DNA from: Cristatella mucedo
Lineage: Eukaryota; Bryozoa; Phylactolaemata; Cristatellidae
Direction: 5' to 3'
Assembly (NCBI GenBank): GCA_009760855.2
Contig: WPIO01000054.1
Span: 178,501 to 242,500 of the forward strand
DNA length: 64,000 bases
Shown: piece after piece, positions 1-10,964 of the stretch
Layout: every line of letters starts with the position of its first letter
Position numbering within the stretch: position 1 is the stretch's first letter
Translations under genes and position numbers: made by a program
The notes under the pieces: generated by a model
Database searches by the model: none
Seen by the model: only the letters and a program-made list of their open reading frames with translations
What the model was told of the DNA's origin: nothing

Positions 1-770
1 ATGCATGACAGTTTTCTATAGAGCACTCACAGCCTAAGCAGCTTTTAGGGTGCATTCCGCAGCCAACACACATCGTCTCTCGAAACAGAGAGATCGTTAT
101 AAGCACTGTTGAGTCAGTAGGGCAGTAGAAGAAGTAGTGAGTAGCATTGAAGCAGCAGCTCGGGACAGCTATTCAGGATGTGCCTCAGTCGACAGCAGGA
201 GAACAGATTTCGGTCCGATATTGTGGAAGCGAGTCCCGCTGTCTAGGACGTAAAGAGCAAAAGCTTCTGTCGCCAAGCTTTGGAGTCGAACAGCTACTTT
301 AGTGCACATAGAGAGCGGCACGAGGAGGCTGCAACTGATGCAGAGGCACAGCGAGGTATGATGGAGCCAAGCCATGGGGGGCCATGTCGGTCAGCCTAGT
401 AATTTTACTCCGTATCTGTTGATCAAAAGAAGCCATCTAGGCCTGTGCAGCATATTAGACACGTTGCCGAACCTCTAGACATCGTTAACTAGCCTTGCTG
501 CCGCCGTATTGATCACCAGCGGAAGTGGTTGAATAGCTCTTTTCGGTAGCCCAGCAAAGGGGGGTTACCAATAGCCTATCCTAGACAGAAGCAGTGAGAT
601 ATTTATATTTTTTCAAGCACCGTGGTAGACAGTTCCAAATCATAGACATGGATCAGACGTGATGCCTAGCTGTAGAGGCTGTCTTTTCAATAAATGTTGA
701 CGATTTTGGCAATATTCAAAGGAAATGCCTGCGTTCCAAGAGAGTCACGTGGTGACGGGTCGCGCATCAG
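1..770 (-). mobile_element. LINE-B 3' fragment, decayed
   Basis: This stretch is the reverse complement of the 3' part of the LINE-B element found on the plus strand at 26608-31815. Positions 1-100 mirror 31690-31800, including the CTCACAGCCTAAG block. Positions 470-700 match the other minus-strand remnant at 32040-32220, with shared blocks such as ACTAGCCTTGCTGCC. The reading frame of the RT C-terminal region is broken by stops and shifts, so it is a dead copy. The upper boundary is approximate. Confidence 0.6.
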
Positions 771-772
771 CA

Positions 773-812
773 TCAGCTGGACCGGAAGAGCGCGCTCTTC
801 CGGTCCAGCTGA
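773..812. repeat. 40-bp perfect palindrome
   Basis: Two 20-bp arms are exact reverse complements with no spacer. The left arm begins TCAGCTGGACCGG and the centre is AGCG/CGCT. It could form a cruciform as DNA or a hairpin as RNA. It lies at the edge of the LINE-B remnant. Confidence 0.9.
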
Positions 813-1640
813 GAACTTCCTAGGTGTCCTAGGCAGTAGCAACTCAGTTTTATCGTCGGTCAGCATAGCTAGCGTAGTCGGTTAGCATAGCTTGAGCATA
901 GTTTTTCCAGCATCGAGGGTCAAACTTCTGCACGGTGAGCATTAGGTCTATCTGTTTTCTGAAGTCGATGCTGAATCTTTTTAAATGAGAGCTACGGCAT
1001 AGTTTAGTCAGGATAGACACAACTTCCGATTTCGTGAGTCCGAAGTACCAGCCAATAACTTTTACGACAGGCATAAGTTTCTGAAGATGAGTCAGAAAAT
1101 AGCAGGAGCATTATAACTATAGTTTCGGCTAAGACCTCGAGTCTAAGCGGGTGCATGGTTCACTGCTGAGCACAAACTTACCAGTGCGACAAAGTAACTT
1201 ACCAGTGTGACTGACTGACTATGTGCGCCCATTTCTGCGTCTGAACTAGCAGCAGCTTGGCATGGATTATGCACTATCAGGATACGGTTTGGCCTTATAC
1301 AAGCAACTCAACCAATCACACAGAAAAATGGACGATTAAAGCTGGGCTATTCCAAGGATGACGAATTAGGACGCAGGGCTTAGGAGGCTTCACTAAGCGC
1401 AGGGGTGGCCAGCTTTGAGCCTTGAATCACGGCACAAATCAGCTACAATGTGGACGGCCTTTCAGTTGGCAGCAATGAAGACGTCGCTCCGCCTCTTCAC
1501 GGCGTAGGATGAGAAGAAACATGTGCATGCGCTACTAATACGTAGGCAAAAATTGCGTACCAAAAGGTACTTTAAGTATAGTGACTCTATGCCGTCTGCA
1601 ATAACTAGGGGCAGATCGCTCACGGATGTAAATTACGCTA
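813..1640. other. No gene recognised
   Basis: Only short open frames with no recognisable domain are seen. The first 250 bases may be a badly decayed continuation of the neighbouring minus-strand LINE-B copy, but I could not align it convincingly. Confidence 0.4.
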
Positions 1641-1644
1641 TGCT

Positions 1645-2060
1645 GTTCCTGACAATCGTTTTCTAGTTAATCAAGACAAGAATAACTACGAAAAGCCTCG
1701 ATTTCCGCCTCATGCCAGCATGTAGCTAGGCTTCAGAGCTGCCAGCTTTGTATCACGCTTGTCTCGTGTCGCACCCTATTCTTCTGTTTAACACTTTACC
1801 CGCGTCACAGCATCCTTTCCAGCGGTCCTGAGCTTGCTACTTCGTCGTTACTCACTACCTCAACTGCTCACCCGACTCAGCCATGCTTCTCACTTTCTCT
1901 TTCTTGCGTAAGACGAAATATGTCGGCTACCGAATGCGTACCAAAAGCTGCTGAGGCTGTGAGTTTTTGCTATATAAAACTCTCCTGCATAACACTCACA
2001 TAGTCATTGTGGCTTTGTAGAGTTACTGACGGAGCATTACATTACATTACCTATCCTGTG
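1645..2060 (+). mobile_element. LINE-B 3' end fragment
   Basis: Positions 1830-2045 follow the LINE-B 3' end at 31610-31810 in the same order: the ACTCACTACCTC block, the TACCGAATGCGTACC block, the AACTCTCCTGC block, then GAGTTAC and GACGGAG. The copy ends in an ATTAC simple repeat, which looks like the element's 3' tail. The segment 1651-1775 in front of it is a separate dispersed repeat also found at 4668-4805. Confidence 0.65.
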
Positions 2061-2289
2061 TCCCACGATTCGATGCATATATCTAACCTGGGATCGTACA
2101 AACAGGTGGCTGTCAGTGTCTTACAAGTGTGCTTTTTGAAAGCAGACCTCAGTATGACACTTGTGTGCTATATTATGCAAGTGTCTAAGCAAAGTATCGT
2201 GCATCTAATCTCTCACAACGAGTAGCAAAGAGCTGCCCCAGGATATTGCATGCGTTTATCCTCTTATGCAGCTGTACTAGCCTGAACTG
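2061..2289. other. No feature recognised
   Basis: One short open frame without recognisable motifs is present. Nothing repeated elsewhere in the window was noticed. Confidence 0.3.
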
Positions 2290-2530
2290 ATAGACTTGAG
2301 GCATAGCAGTTGGTGCAGAACTCTGCAGCTAGTCATGTCTGTGGTAAGCGTCGCAGTTGCCACATCACATCACTTCCCCCCCAACGTGCACTTGCTCCAA
2401 GTCAAGCAGGATACTGTCTTCAAGGTTCTGTTGGTCACTTTTAGGTCCCTTCATTCTTCGGCTCCAGCCATCCGATCCTATCAGATCTTCTGAATAAAAC
2501 CGCTTAGCTTCCAGGGCGAGCCACTAGGGG
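2290..2530 (+). mobile_element. L2-A coding fragment
   Basis: The translation carries the region just downstream of the RT domain in broken frames, with the sequence around VSVAVATSHHF followed by TFRSLHSSAPA. This matches the better-preserved L2-A copies read on the minus strand at 11.5, 46.7 and 57.0 kb. No complete open frame remains. Confidence 0.55.
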
Positions 2531-2985
2531 TGAAAACGCTACGTAGAGCTGGCGGTTAATTCAAGGAGAGCAGTGACGCTTTTTCGCAGGTGGCTTATGC
2601 ACGGCTGGCGATTTGACCGAGATCTAGATGACTTTGAACGCCAATATCAAGGTCAACACAAAGAACGAGCCACGGCTGAAGACGACGTCTGCGAGCTGGT
2701 TCCTATGTAAATTATGAAACGCCTGTCAGAAAATAAAGCAAGAAAAGCCCTCCCTCTCCCAAGTATCTGAAACACTAGAAATTCCTAATACAGCTATCCT
2801 CGTAATTGCAAGGATCTGTTTTGCGACATTGCTTTGTCACTCCTCACTGGGAACTGCAGATCTGCTGTCCAATCGGCAGTCAGTTAAACTTGATCCCTCT
2901 ACCTGCTTACATACATCTAACTCTCTATCGCTTTGGAACATACCGCTCTAAAATCCGGACACTTTCTTGAAAATTAAATTATTAA
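2531..2985. other. No feature recognised
   Basis: No open frame of interest and no repeat shared with the rest of the window was seen. Confidence 0.3.
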
Positions 2986-2989
2986 ATTA

Positions 2990-3890
2990 TGACAAAAAAC
3001 TCTTTTTAACAGTAATCAACAGTAGGGCCACTCTTGATTTCTGCTCTTGATTTGTTTGCTTCCACCACCAGTAGATTACCTGTTTCATTCCAACGCTCTG
3101 TTCACCTTACCAAGGATTATTGCAATACCATTTTGGCGGGGCTAACGTAAAGAGCTACCTGGCAACAGTAGCTGGTGATGAATATGGCAGCAAAGCTAGT
3201 CGGAAAATTCCCAATGCTTGAACACGTTTCTCATTTGCTGAAGTAGCTTCGATGGCTTCCTGTTGATCGCCGGAGGTCGAGTGGAGTTTCTACGCTGACC
3301 CACAAAGCCAAGGCCACTGCTTGGCTCCTTAACACTTAGCTGAACTGCTGCAGCAGTTTCATTCTTCTTGTACCCTCAGGTTATCGATGGACAATAAATA
3401 AAAAATTCCTAGCTGATTAAACAGCCTCTTTTTGTATAGTGACAGGAGAGCCTTTACGGCTATCACCACCGCTGGCAGTGGCGATAAAGAATCCCCCACT
3501 GCAGGAATCGAACCCACGACCTCGGGACCGAGGTCGTGAAAGCAACCGCCTTACCTAGTGTGCCATCACGGCTCACCAATAAGTTTGCTGTTACAGTCCT
3601 ATGCTTAAAGACCGCTTGCAACAGAAGGTTTTTCTATGCAGCACTGGGATTGTGGAACTTACTTCCGAAACTCGTAGGCAGCCGCATCTACTCACCTGCT
3701 GCAGACTGCAGCTTGCACTCTTTCAAGCCGCCCTGAGCTACTAATTCCCCGCTGTTAAATCTCTCTACAACTCTTCTGATTCAGCTATGCCTCTCAATTT
3801 CTCTTGGTTTCGTGGGGCCTAGTCTTGTAGCTACCGAATGCACACCGAAAGGTACTGGAAGGCTGTGGGTGCTATTTGAAAACTAGCCAG
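2990..3890 (+). mobile_element. LINE-B 3' fragment carrying a SINE insertion
   Basis: Before the SINE, the order of blocks (ATTATTGCAATACC, CTGACCCACAAAGCC, GGACAATAAAT) follows LINE-B at 31170-31455. After it, AAGTTTGCTGTTACAGTCC continues the same protein region (KFAVTVL, then LWNLLPK) up to the 3' end near 3880. Stops and indels show that the copy is inactive. Confidence 0.7.
3399..3577 (-). mobile_element. SINE-2 (tRNA-derived) inserted in LINE-B
   Basis: Read on the minus strand, this 180-bp unit contains GGGTTCGATTCCTGC, an excellent RNA polymerase III B box, preceded by a tRNA-like A-box region (TGGCACACTAGG). It ends in an AT-rich tail. A nearly identical copy lies at 51329-51480, and diverged copies lie at 7.2, 19.4 and 55.8 kb. 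The LINE-B sequence resumes exactly after it, flanked by AATAA on both sides, which is a probable target-site duplication. Confidence 0.8.
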
Positions 3891-4304
3891 CTTAACTTCC
3901 ATGTAGTCCTCGCGGCTTTTTTCAATTATGGACTGGGATAAATTGCAGTGCATTTCAAAGAATGTGCATGCATCGGTGTATGTTCTATGATTCATTGGAT
4001 GAGAATCCAGGTGCATGTACTACGAATGCTAGGTAAACTTTTGCAAGACCTCGTGGTGGCTTTTTTTTTATTAAAGAGGACTTTATTCCTGAAACCGCCG
4101 ACACATGTTCGTTAAAGCTGCTAGTAAAGGGATTTCTAATTAAAAATTGTCGAACATATGAGGCAGCTCTTTTTCAATGAAAACTTCGCATGACCAACAT
4201 CCATATCCATCTTGCAGGACTCATTGCAAAGAGTACTCCTGGTAGAGCCCTGTGGTAGAGCTTAGAGAACTGTTGTGCTGCTAACATATGTATGTATATG
4301 TATA
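3891..4304. other. No gene recognised
   Basis: Unique-looking sequence with no motif that I can assign. Confidence 0.3.
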
Positions 4305-4308
4305 CGGA

Positions 4309-4349
<41 letters not shown>

Positions 4350-4389
4350 ATATGTATATCTCTGTATGTGTGTGTTTATTTATGTATAC

Positions 4390-4421
<32 letters not shown>

Positions 4422-4502
4422 TTGCGCTTGTATGCGTACGTGCGTGCATGTGTGCATGTGAGAGCACACATGCACACACACACACACACACTCACACATA
4501 TA
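4305..4502. repeat. TA/TG/CA compound microsatellite
   Basis: Runs of TA, TATG, TGTG and CACA follow one another. Open frames across it on both strands are a product of the simple repeat and are not genes. Confidence 0.95.
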
Positions 4503-4667
4503 TATGACCTGTATTTCCTTAAAGCCCTTCTGATTTTTACTTTTGGCCTTAGCAGTTGACAAGTGGGCAAAAACTATGTCCCGTACCAAAACATGTTTCC
4601 GATACAGTGGCTTTCCGTCATCTGAAGTTAAAGGCCGATAGCTCGGTTATTTAAACAACGTCCTGCT

Positions 4668-4805
4668 CTTCTCGACAATTGTTGTCCCGTTAATCAAGAC
4701 AAGAAGACGTATGGAACCCCGTGATTTATGTTTCATGTCAGCATTTAGCTAAGCTTTAGAGCTGCCAGCTTTGCGGATTGCCTATCTCGTGTCGAACTTA
4801 TCCTG
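4668..4805 (+). repeat. Dispersed repeat shared with 1651-1775
   Basis: The blocks TTAATCAAGACAAGAA, TTAGAGCTGCCAGCTTTG and TCTCGTGTCG occur in the same order at 1665-1775. This may be a further part of LINE-B or a separate short interspersed family. Confidence 0.6.
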
Positions 4806-4987
4806 TATCATGCCATCTTAAGTAGCCTGTCTGGTTTTAACTCGTATTGCAGACATCCGATAACCCAACATCGGGAGAATAGGCTTTCTGAAGTCTCTAG
4901 AATTTGCGCCCTAGTTGAGCAATCCTGCATTTGATTACAATCTGCGTCAGCCCATCTCAAAGTCTGGATGAGAAATCCCCAATCCTT

Positions 4988-5070
<83 letters not shown>

Positions 5071-5488
5071 GTCTCTGTCTCTGTCTCTGTCTCTGTCTCT
5101 GTCTCTGTCTCTGTCTCTGTCTCTGTCTCTGTCTCTGTCTCTGTCTCTGTCTCTGTCTCTGTCTCTGTCTCTGTCTCTGTCTCTGTCTCTGTCTCTGTCT
5201 CTGTCTCTGTCTCTGTCTCTGTCTCTGTCTCTGTCTCTGTCTCTGTCTCTGTCTCTGTCTCTGTCTCTGTCTCTGTCTCTGTCTCTGTCTCTGTCTCTGT
5301 CTCTGTCTCTGTCTCTGTCTCTGTCTCTGTCTCTGTCTCTGTCTCTGTCTCTGTCTCTGTCTCTGTCTCTGTCTCTGTCTCTGTCTCTGTCTCTGTCTCT
5401 GTCTCTCTCTGTCTCTGTCTCTCTCTGTCTCTCTCTCTCTGTCTCTGTCTCTGTCTCTATCTCTGTCTCTCTCTCTGTCTCTCTCTGC

Positions 5489-5520
<32 letters not shown>
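4988..5520. repeat. CT and CTCTGT microsatellite array
   Basis: A (CT)n run (about 4988-5063) is followed by a very regular CTCTGT hexamer array of roughly 55-60 units up to about 5405. Mixed CT/CTGT units then run to 5520. All six frames stay open because neither unit contains a stop in most phases. Confidence 0.95.
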
Positions 5521-5987
5521 CTTCGCGCAAATCGGGGTATTATTTAGCTCTCCCTACCAGCCTTAATCCTATTAATAATAATAAGTTAGGAATAGTCAGT
5601 GTTCTAAGGCTACCAAGCTCCGACATGAGGCGAGCTCAGAAATTAATTACGTGCTACATAGATTGCGGTTATCCAAAAATGGGCCTTCGGTAGTGCGGAT
5701 TGCAGGCGAATTCTACCGTACAGTACTCTAACTTCTCCATCTACTAATCATCGTCAGTGAAAATTACGTCTTCATTTAGGAAGGGAAAAAGACTTGCATA
5801 GGGAGCCGTTCGAACGTGCTTCACGAAAACTCCGGACGTATTCATTTAACCCAATAGTCTGTGTGAATAGATTCAAGATTTTGAATTATTATTTAATTAA
5901 GTACCTTATATTATGCTGTTTTTCTTAATTTTCTATCGTTATCTGCATCAGCAGTGAATATCAATTCTGAGTCAAGAAATCAGTATT

Positions 5988-5990
<3 letters not shown>
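5521..5990. other. No feature recognised
   Basis: AT-rich sequence between two microsatellites. No gene is seen. Confidence 0.3.
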
Positions 5991-6080
<90 letters not shown>

Positions 6081-6145
6081 GTTCTAATGCTTCTGGATAG
6101 AGAGGGAGAGAGAGAGAGAGAAAGAGAGGGAGAGAGGGAGCCAGT
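5991..6145. repeat. CT run and inverted GA run
   Basis: A (CT)n tract of about 85 bases is followed, after a short spacer, by a GA-rich tract at 6098-6140. The two could pair with each other as a hairpin. Confidence 0.9.
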
Positions 6146-6463
6146 ATGAAATATGCCGCTAGAGATCCAATAAAGATGTAATTTTCCAATGTTCCTATAG
6201 ACCCTTGTCGCCACCGTGAAAGATTACTTTGATGTATAGGAGAAATTTCAGCATAGGCTGCAGACGGGTGATCTACTAGCACTTTTTCTGAATAACTAAA
6301 TACGCCACGTGTAAGGTGTGAAAAGTAACAACTTTTGGCACATTTGTGCTCCTAAATGAAAGATTAAAGATTTGTCTCTACTGGCCATTGCGTCTAATAA
6401 TTAATTCAGGCATACCCAATCGTAGCGGTAGGAAAAGTCATTAGGAAAGCAAATACCAATCTG

Positions 6464-6608
6464 TGAGGCTTCTATTGGTCCAGTGGTTAAGGTGCTCGCC
6501 CCGACTAAGGTCTGGCTGAGGTCGTGGGCTCCAGCCCTGAAGCATATGTGAAGCGCCTGAATAGATATTTAGTTCTCTTGGGGCTCTATACAAATGAATT
6601 ACATTAAC
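6464..6608 (+). mobile_element. SINE-1 copy
   Basis: The head resembles a tRNA promoter (GGTCCAGTGGTTAAGGTGCT, then a B-box-like GGGCTCCAGCCC). The tail (GAAGCGCCTGAATAGA, then TCTCTTGGGGCTCTATACAA) resembles the 3' end of L2-A. The same order is found at 17.6, 24.2 and 53.4 kb. Confidence 0.75.
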
Positions 6609-7186
6609 ACTCTGCTTAGTTGCGATTACTTTAGTTAAATTTTTACCCGGTTAGCTCAAATTGAGCACTTCGTTAGTCAGCACTGAACTGAAGTCGTGGC
6701 TGTTTTTTTCTGCTACCGTACGCTTTGCGGATGGATGATATTGTGACAATCTGTCATCCTCAGAGAATCTGTCACCTGGCTGCTCAGCCCGACAGAGCGA
6801 TAAGTCCCCGATACTCCGATACCAAGCACTGGGTTCATAAAACCACATTGGCACCTGCACACACTAATGCACGCCCTTGTTATTCCCATGTACTTCCTTT
6901 TTAGCACAGCCGAACCATAGTCCGTTCCGAGACGTCTCAACAGCTGGCTGAAGTTTGGGGTACATAGATGTCTCCCCGCAAATTCCATCCGGTCGCGGAT
7001 TTTCGGCCCGACTGCCCCTCCCCCTGAGTCATCAGTGGCGAGCCGCTGTCCGTTCCGCGCCCTCAGCCACACGACAGCAGGTGGCCATGTAAGACGACCG
7101 ATAACTCGACGAGCAGTTCGAGGCCGCCCGAGGAGTCACGGTTCTCTCACAGGTTGCTCGCACACGTAGCCACTTGTCAAACAAAC
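6609..7186. other. No gene recognised
   Basis: A minus-strand open frame of about 120 codons covers much of this stretch, but it carries no motif that I can name. Confidence 0.3.
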
Positions 7187-7345
7187 ATTAGCTGATTACA
7201 TTTCCTCATTTTTATAGTGGCAGAAGAGCCTTATCGGCTATCGCAGCCGCTTGCAGATGGCAATAAAGGATTGCCTAACTGCAGGATCCGAGCCCACGAT
7301 CTCGGTCGTGAAGAGCGAGCACCTTACCTCCTGAGCAAGGTAGTC
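7187..7345 (-). mobile_element. SINE-2 copy, diverged
   Basis: It aligns in order with the copy at 3399-3577: TAGCTGATTA, ATAGTGGCAGAAGAGCC, GGCTATCGCAGCCGCTTGCA, then the B-box region CGAGCCCACGATCTCGG on the complementary strand. Confidence 0.7.
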
Positions 7346-7574
7346 TCACAGGTAGCTTGCCAGAAGTTAGTCGGTCAATTGGCGCCAGCCGTCGCTCTGA
7401 ATTTTTTTCTGCTTCAAAAGGATTTTTACTATCACATAGGACCAGATGGCGAGCTAATTCCGGATGCATGAGTCTGACTCATTAATGCTTCCGTCTTCCT
7501 CACTTTTGTTTTAATAATAGTAATATTACATTTTTCAAGTATCCTTAGAGAACTAAATTCCTTTCTAGACACTT

Positions 7575-8000
7575 TGTATGTGCAGTGAATGGAGACCAAT
7601 TGCAATCTTTGCTCTTTGCTCGTCGGTCCCGCTCTTTTCCCGGTTTATACTCTTCCTCCTCCGATTGCCGATGCGATTGCCAGACACAATCTAGGCTTTC
7701 ACTTCTACGCAGATGGCACTCAGTTGCACCTTCGCTTCGATGCCTCCCAGCCCCCTCCAGCACGTCGAATTCTCTCAACTCTCTTGCTGCACGTATTGAT
7801 GACATCGACAAATAGATTGCTGCAAACTTTCTTTTAATGGAATGACGATTTAACTAGCACACTATTTACGGACAAACCAATGTGATTCAAAAATCGGGAA
7901 GTTTATCGCTCACGATCGGCTCTGCTAACATCGGCTCTCCTGTTGAATATGCACGTAATCTAGGCGTCCTGTTCCAAAGTGACCTTAGTGAGATAAGGTC
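7575..8000 (+). pseudogene. LINE reverse transcriptase fragment
   Basis: The translation contains GFHFYADGTQLHLRF, a version of the RT catalytic box in which the second aspartate of YADD is replaced by glycine. It is followed, after frame shifts, by the segment that ends ARNLGVLFQSD in intact L2-type elements (here NMHVI, a stop, then ASCSKV). The frame is broken several times. This is a relic of an L2-type LINE, closer to L2-A than to LINE-B. Confidence 0.7.
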
Positions 8001-8014
8001 AACTAAGGTCACTT
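7977..8014. repeat. 13-bp stem hairpin inside the LINE relic
   Basis: AAGTGACCTTAGT and its exact reverse complement flank a 12-base loop. The left arm is native L2 sequence, so the right arm looks like a local inverted duplication. Confidence 0.8.
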
Positions 8015-8019
8015 AGGTC

Positions 8020-10960
8020 AACAGATAAGCCCAGCACGCACCGTTAAGAAAGCACCAACCGTTGACCGTCTCGTTAAACGTCACCTGACTGGGAAAGAGG
8101 ATTCGCGAAAGGTGAGTCTTAAAAAAAATATTGCATCGGGGCACATGTCACACGTGCATGAACCATCTTGCGGTGTATTCTTCTATATGAACGGCGTCGC
8201 ACGTGATGATTTTGCACGAAGTCAGTCTTTAGCAGAGCCCCGCTCACATAGCCTTTTTGCTTTAGAGTATTTCAGGAGCTAGCTAAAATTGTTATGCTGT
8301 GTCATTAAGTCGGAAGGAGCGTTTCGCAAGGTGTTACTAAAAGAACTTAATTTGAATGCATTTCCCATTCATGCATGCAGTTCCTAGTTTGGGTAAATAT
8401 TGATGCTACGAATTGCAACTTATGGCTACGATAGCAATACCAACGCTTCGATGAACAGAGCAAGCTAAGGGCCGCTAAGAAAAAACTTGGCAAAGCTGGT
8501 CAGTTTTAAGTGTTTTGCTGTTTGGAGTTTTCTAAGGAATCGGTTTCACTATCGATTAATGAGCATTTCACTGCTAACGATGAATTGTACACAGCCTTCG
8601 ATATGTGAAGCGAATTACCCTGTAACTTATTTCACTATTTGCATAACCCTTAATGATAGCAATATCCAATTTTGACTTTCTGCCAAAATAGAAATACTAC
8701 ACAAATGTCTGGAAGTCGAAGGCACTATTAGAGTGAAATCCTCATCTCATATTTAGACCAAACAAACATTAAAAATATTTCTGGCTAGATAAATACGGAA
8801 GACGCCTCTTCAATAAAACTAACAAACCGACCCGCTTGCACAATGCTAATAATTGGCATTGATATTTTGAAAACATTTTATTCGCCATTACATTGTCGAG
8901 TGACTGTTTTGATTACCATAAATGAAACTTCCAAGGATTTTAGCTACCTTTGCTTCATGTTCGATAAGTTCTTGTTCTGAGTGAGTACTTCGCCATACGG
9001 CGGTCACTCAGTCAATACCGGAGCTGGAAGCATCTACGAATCAGTGGCCGTCAATGACCGAGCAGCTTAGCTCATAATTTCTGCATTTAACTAAATTTAA
9101 AGATACATTATGGATAAAATCATGAACACGATCCGTGTATGCATCCAGCTGTAAACGTACGCTGCGTAGTTAAGTTTGCAATATTACTGAACCAATACCA
9201 AACACAATGTAAATTTTATTGATTTATTTTTTTATAATTTTGCAATTTTCAAAATATTGCAAATTTAAAAATTGCAGAGAAGGGCGAAGGTTTTGCTTTA
9301 GCGGGTTTCGGTAGAAACTCGCCTCCTCCTGTGAAGCTAACATGTATACACAAGATCTTTTTGTACAGTCAAATCTTGCTCGGTATGGAATTTCATACTT
9401 TATGGTCACCAACCTAGAGCCGCAGCTTTTGATCTATGACAAAGGTAGCGATCATTATAAGGCATTGGGGAACCAAGTTACTAAATTCATTAAATTTTCT
9501 TTAGATCCGCCTGTATCTACAGATCTGACTTGCCGGTCAAATGCATTTTTAAATACCTATCTAGAATTATCTCTTGTATAACGACTGCTTCTAGTGCTCC
9601 ACAGGAGGTGTATTGACTACGAGAAATCTGAGGCTCAATTAAGACAAAATTCCTAATGGAGAAATCCTAGCACTAACGCACATGCTCTCGCAAAAACGAG
9701 CAAATGGCATAGGCTACGCTACGTTCGCTACGAACATTCAATTATCTTTGTGACATTTGCGCGGACGAAGGTTCGATTGCCTCAAATTTGTCACAAAGAT
9801 TCGTGATACGGTAAACGGCGATTTTGTTTCTTTGACTCTCGCGACATTTTCGAGCTGTATAGAGGAAAGTTGAAGCAATATACCATTCCGTTGTAAATGT
9901 AAATTAAAAATGTAAAGTAATTAGTAATTTCAAAAATCCTTGATATAACTCACACCTCCAGGACGTCCAAGGTCATTAATAGCTGAGACTCTGAAGAGAA
10001 GTATGCAGACAGCCTGAAATGGTAAGATTTTTTGAAATCAGCACAATACTGCAACCCATAGCCCGAAGCAATAACCATGAAAAACGAGTTACACATTTCT
10101 TTTAAGCAATAGAAACGTGACACGAGAAGATATTGGTATAATTTTATAAAATAGTATTGATATAATTTATAAGACATTTCTATAGCGGCCCAGGAGAGCT
10201 AAATCTCACATTTTATACATGCTGTGTAGTAAGCATGTCCACTGGCTAGAGACAAATATGTAATGTGTATGGGGGTATTGTATCCCCCCATATGTATTCC
10301 CCATACGAATATGTATGGGGAATTTTCGCAAAATGGTCAACAATTACCAGATTTTGAAAAATTACCTGTTAAAAGACAAAATAGTTATAAATGCAATTCC
10401 GAATTGTGGTGGCTGGCAAACGATCTGAACATGGTAAATAAAATTACTTTGTTAAACGTACTTAAACCGGAAGTAGTACGTCGAGCTCAACAAAAGGATT
10501 TTTTTTTAACTGACCTCCCGACCGAGCGTTTGCGGTGCACTTTGTAAATATGAGGTATTCAGCCCTAAACGGACCCGCAGAACATAACTTCAAACTACCA
10601 AATATACGTTAAATTTTTTTAAATTATGCGCCTCCTCAAGATCAAACGTCCGACCGTTAGTATAACATGATCATAAAAGCGTAAATCCTATTGGCCGGGG
10701 GATTAGTCCCATCTCCCCTTCCCCACCAAGCCCATAGCAACCGACTGCAAATGGTTTTTCAAAGCCCACTCCTTACTTACGTGGCAGAAACAGGTTTACA
10801 TTGGTATGCTTACATCGGCTCAAAACCGAAAGTGACTATTGCTCGGCAAGTAGACTATCATTAGGAATAATGTACTGAGAATTTACTGCTGCCGGGGCCA
10901 CCGTAACTAAAGAGTCTATTACCGCTGCACTTGCTGAATCAAGAGACTGCTGATCCGGTT
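8020..10960. other. AT-rich stretch without a recognised gene
   Basis: Short plus-strand open frames at 9342-9581 and 10263-10547 have ordinary-looking composition but no domain that I recognise. Short inverted CCCCATA/TATGGGG motifs cluster at 10268-10320. A decayed SINE-like tail may lie near 10180-10210. Confidence 0.3.
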
Positions 10961-10964
10961 CATC

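Noticed and set aside
3399-3577. Possible tRNA gene because of a perfect B box
   Set aside because: The segment does not fold into a full cloverleaf with acceptor pairing, has a non-tRNA body and tail, and recurs as a dispersed SINE.
4808-5693. Open frames of over 200 codons on both strands across 5.0-5.5 kb
   Set aside because: They consist of Arg-Gln, Leu-Ser or Leu-Cys repeats forced by the CT and CTCTGT units and are not coding.
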